64,000 nucleotides of DNA from Sporosarcina sp. FSL W7-1349 (lineage in GTDB: Bacteria > Bacillota > Bacilli > Bacillales_A > Planococcaceae), in the NCBI RefSeq assembly GCF_038003045.1, contig NZ_JBBOOK010000001.1:248001-312000 (forward strand), read 5' to 3'. Made by a program: the position numbers and the translations under genes. The notes beneath the pieces were generated by a model, which saw only the letters and a program-made list of their open reading frames with translations, did no database searches and had not been told where the DNA came from. Position 1 is the first letter of the stretch. Each line of letters starts with the position of its first letter. Of the stretch, positions 60,555 through 64,000 are shown piece by piece.

Positions 60555-62261
60555 TTGAATAAAAAAACAATAATCCGGACATTTGAAAAAATTGCTTTAT
60601 ATATGGAGCTGTTGGGGGAAAATCATTTTAAAGTAGCGGCCTTCCGGAAAGCGGCCAATGTGTTGGAACTGGACCCGCGCAGCCTATCCGAAATGGACGA
60701 TATTCTTAAATTGAAAGGGATCGGGAAAGGAACGGGAGCGGTCATTACGGACTTGATGGAAAAAGGGGAGTCCGACTTGCTGCTGGAGTTGGAAGAGACC
60801 GTTCCGCGCGGGTTGATTCCTTTATTGAAAATCCCGGGGTTGGGCGGTAAACGGATTGCCAAATTACGCGAAGCGATCGGAATCGATTCAGTGGAAACGC
60901 TGCGGGAAGCTTGCCTGGCCAATGAAGTGAGCAAGGTCCCGGGGTTCGGCAAGAAGACCGAAGAGAACATCCTGGCGGAAATCGAGCTGCTGGGTACCCG
61001 GAAAGGGGCCTTCCCGATTTGGCAAATGGAATCAATCGTTTCCTTCTTGGAAGATATTCTGCAAAGCGTGGACGAAATTTCTCGGTTCTCCGTCGCAGGC
61101 AGTTACCGACGGGCGGAAGAGACGAGCAGCGACGTTGATTTCATCATCGTGACGACGGAACCGACTGCCGTTCGAGAAAAGCTGCTCGCAACATTGCCGG
61201 TCGAGTCCGTGATTGCCGCGGGGGATTCCAAGCTGTCGGTGACGCTAGAGCTGGAAGATGCCATCGATGCCGACTTCCGGTTCGTGACGGCGGAACAATT
61301 CGCTTCAGCAGTCCATCATTTCACCGGTTCCAAAGATCATAATGTGAAAATGCGTCAACTGGCGAAAGCGAAAGGCTTGAAAATTAGCGAATATGGCGTG
61401 GAAGATGAGGAAGGTTCTGTGACGACGTTTGAAACGGAGGAGCAGTTCTTTGCGCATTTCGGCTTGCCTTTTATTCCTCCAACGGTGCGGAAAGACGGGA
61501 AAGAGATAGAACGGGTTGAGGAATTGGAAGGGTTGATCCGTCTCGAGGATATCCGATCTGATCTCCATATGCATACGACATGGTCCGATGGAGGATATTC
61601 GATCCGGGAAATGGTCGAGGCGTGCCGGGCGAAGGGCTACAGTCATATGGTCATCACCGACCATTCACAATATTTGAAAGTGGCGAATGGCCTGACACCG
61701 GACCGGCTTCGGGAGCAGATCGCGGAAATCCGATCGCTCAATGACGAATACGACGACATCGAAATCTTTTGCGGGACGGAAATGGATATCCTGCCGGATG
61801 CGACCCTCGATTTTGACGATGACTTGCTGCAGGAGCTCGATTTCGTTATCGCCTCCATCCATTCGAACTTCAATCAACCGCAGGAGCAGATCATGGAACG
61901 TCTCCATTCTGCCATCCGCAATCCGCATGTCGATATGATTGCGCATCCGACGGGCCGCATCATCGGCAAACGGGACGGCTATGATCCAGATGTGCCCCAA
62001 TTGATCGAATGGGCGAAGGAATACGGGAAGGTCCTGGAACTGAATGCCAACCCTTACCGGCTGGATCTGGCGACAGACCATTTAGTCATGGCCCAAGACC
62101 TCGGCGTGCCAATTGCCATCAATACGGATGCGCATGCCATCGACCAATTACGGTTCATGGACGTCGGTGTGAAATATGGCCAAAAAGCATGGTTGAAAAA
62201 AGAGACGGTCATCAACACATGGCCGTTGGAGAAATTCATCCGCGATATCGTGCGGAAATGA
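60555..62261 (+). CDS. polX: DNA polymerase/3'-5' exonuclease PolX
   Basis: 568-aa family X polymerase for base-excision and gap repair. The N-terminal POLX domain (about 1-320) has the HhH stretches LKGIGKGTGA and IPGLGGKRIAKLREA, and the catalytic SYRRAEETSSDVDFIIV with its Asp pair. The C-terminal PHP exonuclease domain (about 335-565) has DLHMHTTWSDG, ITDHS, GTEMDI and NTDAHA metal ligands. The TTG start at 60555 follows AAAGGGAGG. Confidence 0.95.
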   Translation: MNKKTIIRTFEKIALYMELLGENHFKVAAFRKAANVLELDPRSLSEMDDILKLKGIGKGTGAVITDLMEKGESDLLLELEETVPRGLIPLLKIPGLGGKRIAKLREAIGIDSVETLREACLANEVSKVPGFGKKTEENILAEIELLGTRKGAFPIWQMESIVSFLEDILQSVDEISRFSVAGSYRRAEETSSDVDFIIVTTEPTAVREKLLATLPVESVIAAGDSKLSVTLELEDAIDADFRFVTAEQFASAVHHFTGSKDHNVKMRQLAKAKGLKISEYGVEDEEGSVTTFETEEQFFAHFGLPFIPPTVRKDGKEIERVEELEGLIRLEDIRSDLHMHTTWSDGGYSIREMVEACRAKGYSHMVITDHSQYLKVANGLTPDRLREQIAEIRSLNDEYDDIEIFCGTEMDILPDATLDFDDDLLQELDFVIASIHSNFNQPQEQIMERLHSAIRNPHVDMIAHPTGRIIGKRDGYDPDVPQLIEWAKEYGKVLELNANPYRLDLATDHLVMAQDLGVPIAINTDAHAIDQLRFMDVGVKYGQKAWLKKETVINTWPLEKFIRDIVRK

Positions 62262-62277
62262 AAGGAAGTGTAAGACA

Positions 62278-64000
62278 TTGGAAAGCCGTGTCTTAAAAAC
62301 ACTTGAATTTGATAAAATCAAAGAAATCGTGTCTGCATATTGTACGTCTTCCGCGGGGCGGTCCCTGATGGAGCAATTGGTTCCCGTCACTGTTTATGAA
62401 GAGGTGGTCCGCCTCCTCGAAGAAACGGATGAAGCCCTCGCCATCCTTCGAGTCCGCGGCAATGTGCCGATGGGGGGAATCCACGATGTCCGGCCGCATG
62501 CCAAACGAGCGCAATTGGACGGAATGCTGAGCAGCCACGAACTGATGGAAATTGCCAATACGATCCGGGCAAGCCGGATTTTGCGGCAATTCATCGAGTC
62601 GGTCGAGACGGATGAAGATATCAATATCCCGCATTTCATTGCCAAAAAAGAGGCGTTTCCGATTTTGACCGGCTTGGAACATGAAATCAATGCGGCGATC
62701 GATGATAACGGTCATGTCCTGGATAGTGCTTCTAGCCAGCTCCGCTCGATTCGTCAAGGACTGCGGATTCAGGAAGGGCGGGTCCGTGATCGGTTGGAAA
62801 GTTATACACGGGGGCGGAATGCTGCCAAGATGTTGTCCGATTCGATTGTGACGATCCGGAATGATCGGTATGTCATCCCGGTGAAGGCCGAGTATCGGTC
62901 ACATTTCGGAGGAGTCGTCCACGATATGTCGTCATCGGGGCAGACGTTGTTCATCGAACCGGATGCGGTCGTTCAGGCGAATAACGAGATCCGGCGTCTG
63001 AAAATGCAGGAGCAGGAGGAGATTGAAAAAATCCTCTTGGAGCTTTCCGCCAAAGTGCAGGAAGTCGCCCATGACCTCTTTGTCCTCGTCGGATTTTTGT
63101 CGGAAATCGATGTGATTCTTGCAAAAGCAAAGTACGGAAAAGAGCATAAATGCACGAAGCCGGAAGTGAACAATGAAGGCTATATCCGTTTGACGAAAGC
63201 AAGACATCCGCTCCTGCCGATCGAAAAAGCGGTCGCCAATACGATTGAGTTCGGCAAAGAGATTACGACAATCGTCATCACGGGGCCGAATACGGGTGGA
63301 AAGACGGTCACGTTGAAGACAGTCGGCTTGTGCACATTGATGGCGCAAGCGGGATTGCCGATTCCCGCGCTCGACGGTTCGGAAGTTGCCGTCTTCGATT
63401 CGGTGTACGCCGATATCGGGGACGAGCAGTCGATCGAGCAAAGCCTGAGTACGTTCTCTTCCCATATGGTGAACATCGTCTCCATCTTGAAAAAGTTCGA
63501 TGATCGCTCGCTCATTCTCTTTGACGAGCTCGGATCGGGGACAGATCCTCAAGAAGGGGCGGCGCTGGCCATTTCCATTTTGGATGAAGTCCATGGCCGC
63601 GGCGCGAGAGTGATGGCGACCACCCATTACCCTGAATTAAAAGCATACAGCTATAACCGGCCGGGTGTGACGAATGCCAGTGTTGAGTTTGATATTGATA
63701 CGCTTAGTCCGACTTATCGCTTGCTGATCGGTGTGCCGGGGCGGAGTAACGCTTTCGAAATCTCGAAACGGCTCGGCTTGCAAGAGAGGATTATCGACCG
63801 GGCGAAGACATTCACAGGCACTGATCGCGGTGAGGTCGAATCGATGATTGCATCGTTGGAATCCAGCCGTGTGCAATCGGAGAAGGATGCCGAGGAGACA
63901 CATGAAATCTTAATTGAAACGGAACGGCTGAAACAGGAACTGGAACAAAAATTAGCTGAGTTCGATGAGATGAAAGAACGCTTGGTAGAAAATGCAAAAG
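62278..64000 (+). CDS. mutS2: MutS2 endonuclease, 5' part (runs off the window)
   Basis: 574 complete codons of MutS2, with no stop before the window ends. The N-terminal MutS-like core begins MESRVLKTLEFDKIKEIV. The ATPase shows Walker A TGPNTGGKT, the signature STFSSHM, and Walker B ILFDELGSGTDP with the following TTHYPELK. A coiled coil starts near 520. The C-terminal Smr nuclease domain is outside the window. MutS2 acts on recombination intermediates and in ribosome rescue in Bacillus. The start is TTG at 62278 behind AAAGGAAGTG. Confidence 0.95.
   Translation, partial: MESRVLKTLEFDKIKEIVSAYCTSSAGRSLMEQLVPVTVYEEVVRLLEETDEALAILRVRGNVPMGGIHDVRPHAKRAQLDGMLSSHELMEIANTIRASRILRQFIESVETDEDINIPHFIAKKEAFPILTGLEHEINAAIDDNGHVLDSASSQLRSIRQGLRIQEGRVRDRLESYTRGRNAAKMLSDSIVTIRNDRYVIPVKAEYRSHFGGVVHDMSSSGQTLFIEPDAVVQANNEIRRLKMQEQEEIEKILLELSAKVQEVAHDLFVLVGFLSEIDVILAKAKYGKEHKCTKPEVNNEGYIRLTKARHPLLPIEKAVANTIEFGKEITTIVITGPNTGGKTVTLKTVGLCTLMAQAGLPIPALDGSEVAVFDSVYADIGDEQSIEQSLSTFSSHMVNIVSILKKFDDRSLILFDELGSGTDPQEGAALAISILDEVHGRGARVMATTHYPELKAYSYNRPGVTNASVEFDIDTLSPTYRLLIGVPGRSNAFEISKRLGLQERIIDRAKTFTGTDRGEVESMIASLESSRVQSEKDAEETHEILIETERLKQELEQKLAEFDEMKERLVENAK

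Overview
The window looks like a chromosomal segment of a spore-forming Gram-positive bacterium of the order Bacillales, most likely in the Planococcaceae, close to Sporosarcina. Three things support this. The housekeeping gene order is that of the Bacillus subtilis mdh-phoPR-polA-thrS-infC and sspI-pheST-mutS2 neighbourhoods. A spore protein gene (sspI) is present. A meso-diaminopimelate dehydrogenase of the Lysinibacillus sphaericus type is present. The genus is inferred from gene content, not from a search.

Layout. 1-4.9 kb: end of icd, mdh, a GyrI-like gene and a maoC-phoP-phoR operon. 4.9-12.3 kb: hflK-hflC, polA-mutM-coaE and gapB. 12.4-19.4 kb: nrdR-dnaB-dnaI, then thrS behind a T-box, then infC-rpmI-rplT behind an L20-type attenuator. 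19.5-26.8 kb: ysdA, ysdB with a sigma-W promoter, dUTPase, an XRE regulator with a metallophosphoesterase, an oxidoreductase, formate-THF ligase and a diguanylate cyclase. 27-41 kb: oligoendopeptidase, Ca2+ ATPase, ferredoxin-NADP reductase, TrhO, a PdaC-like deacetylase, a GntR/DUF1648 pair, a DUF368 (PopT-type) protein, hemerythrin and RecQ. 41-48.6 kb: azoreductase, an IS3-family insertion, an MFS transporter, ddh, an M42 peptidase and ornithine carbamoyltransferase. 48.6-64 kb: sspI, a SpoU methyltransferase, an accessory tetR-hpaB-isochorismatase cassette, pheST behind a T-box, a small membrane protein, a lipoprotein, rnhC, zapA-cvpA-polX and the 5' part of mutS2.

The core genes cover central carbon metabolism, phosphate sensing, DNA replication and repair, and translation. 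Much of the regulation is readable: T-boxes sense uncharged tRNA-Thr and tRNA-Phe, an L20-type leader has competing terminator and antiterminator arms, infC uses an ATT start, ysdB has a sigma-W promoter, and the tetR and hpaB promoters carry matching operators.

The most unusual feature is non-coding. Five intergenic gaps hold arrays of degenerate tandem units with a period of about 20-21 bp (17.6, 40.9, 45.8, 57.2 and 59.5 kb). Four lie directly behind a terminator. Three share one consensus (AACGTTNCGAGGTT) although they sit in unrelated places and one is inverted. Two use different units with the same period. I recognise no described element class that matches them. Other notable points are an IS3 element inserted in the loop of a bidirectional terminator, a 127-bp element with perfect 13-bp terminal inverted repeats, a probable ATC start codon for recQ, and an HpaB-family protein with an added cysteine-rich tail.
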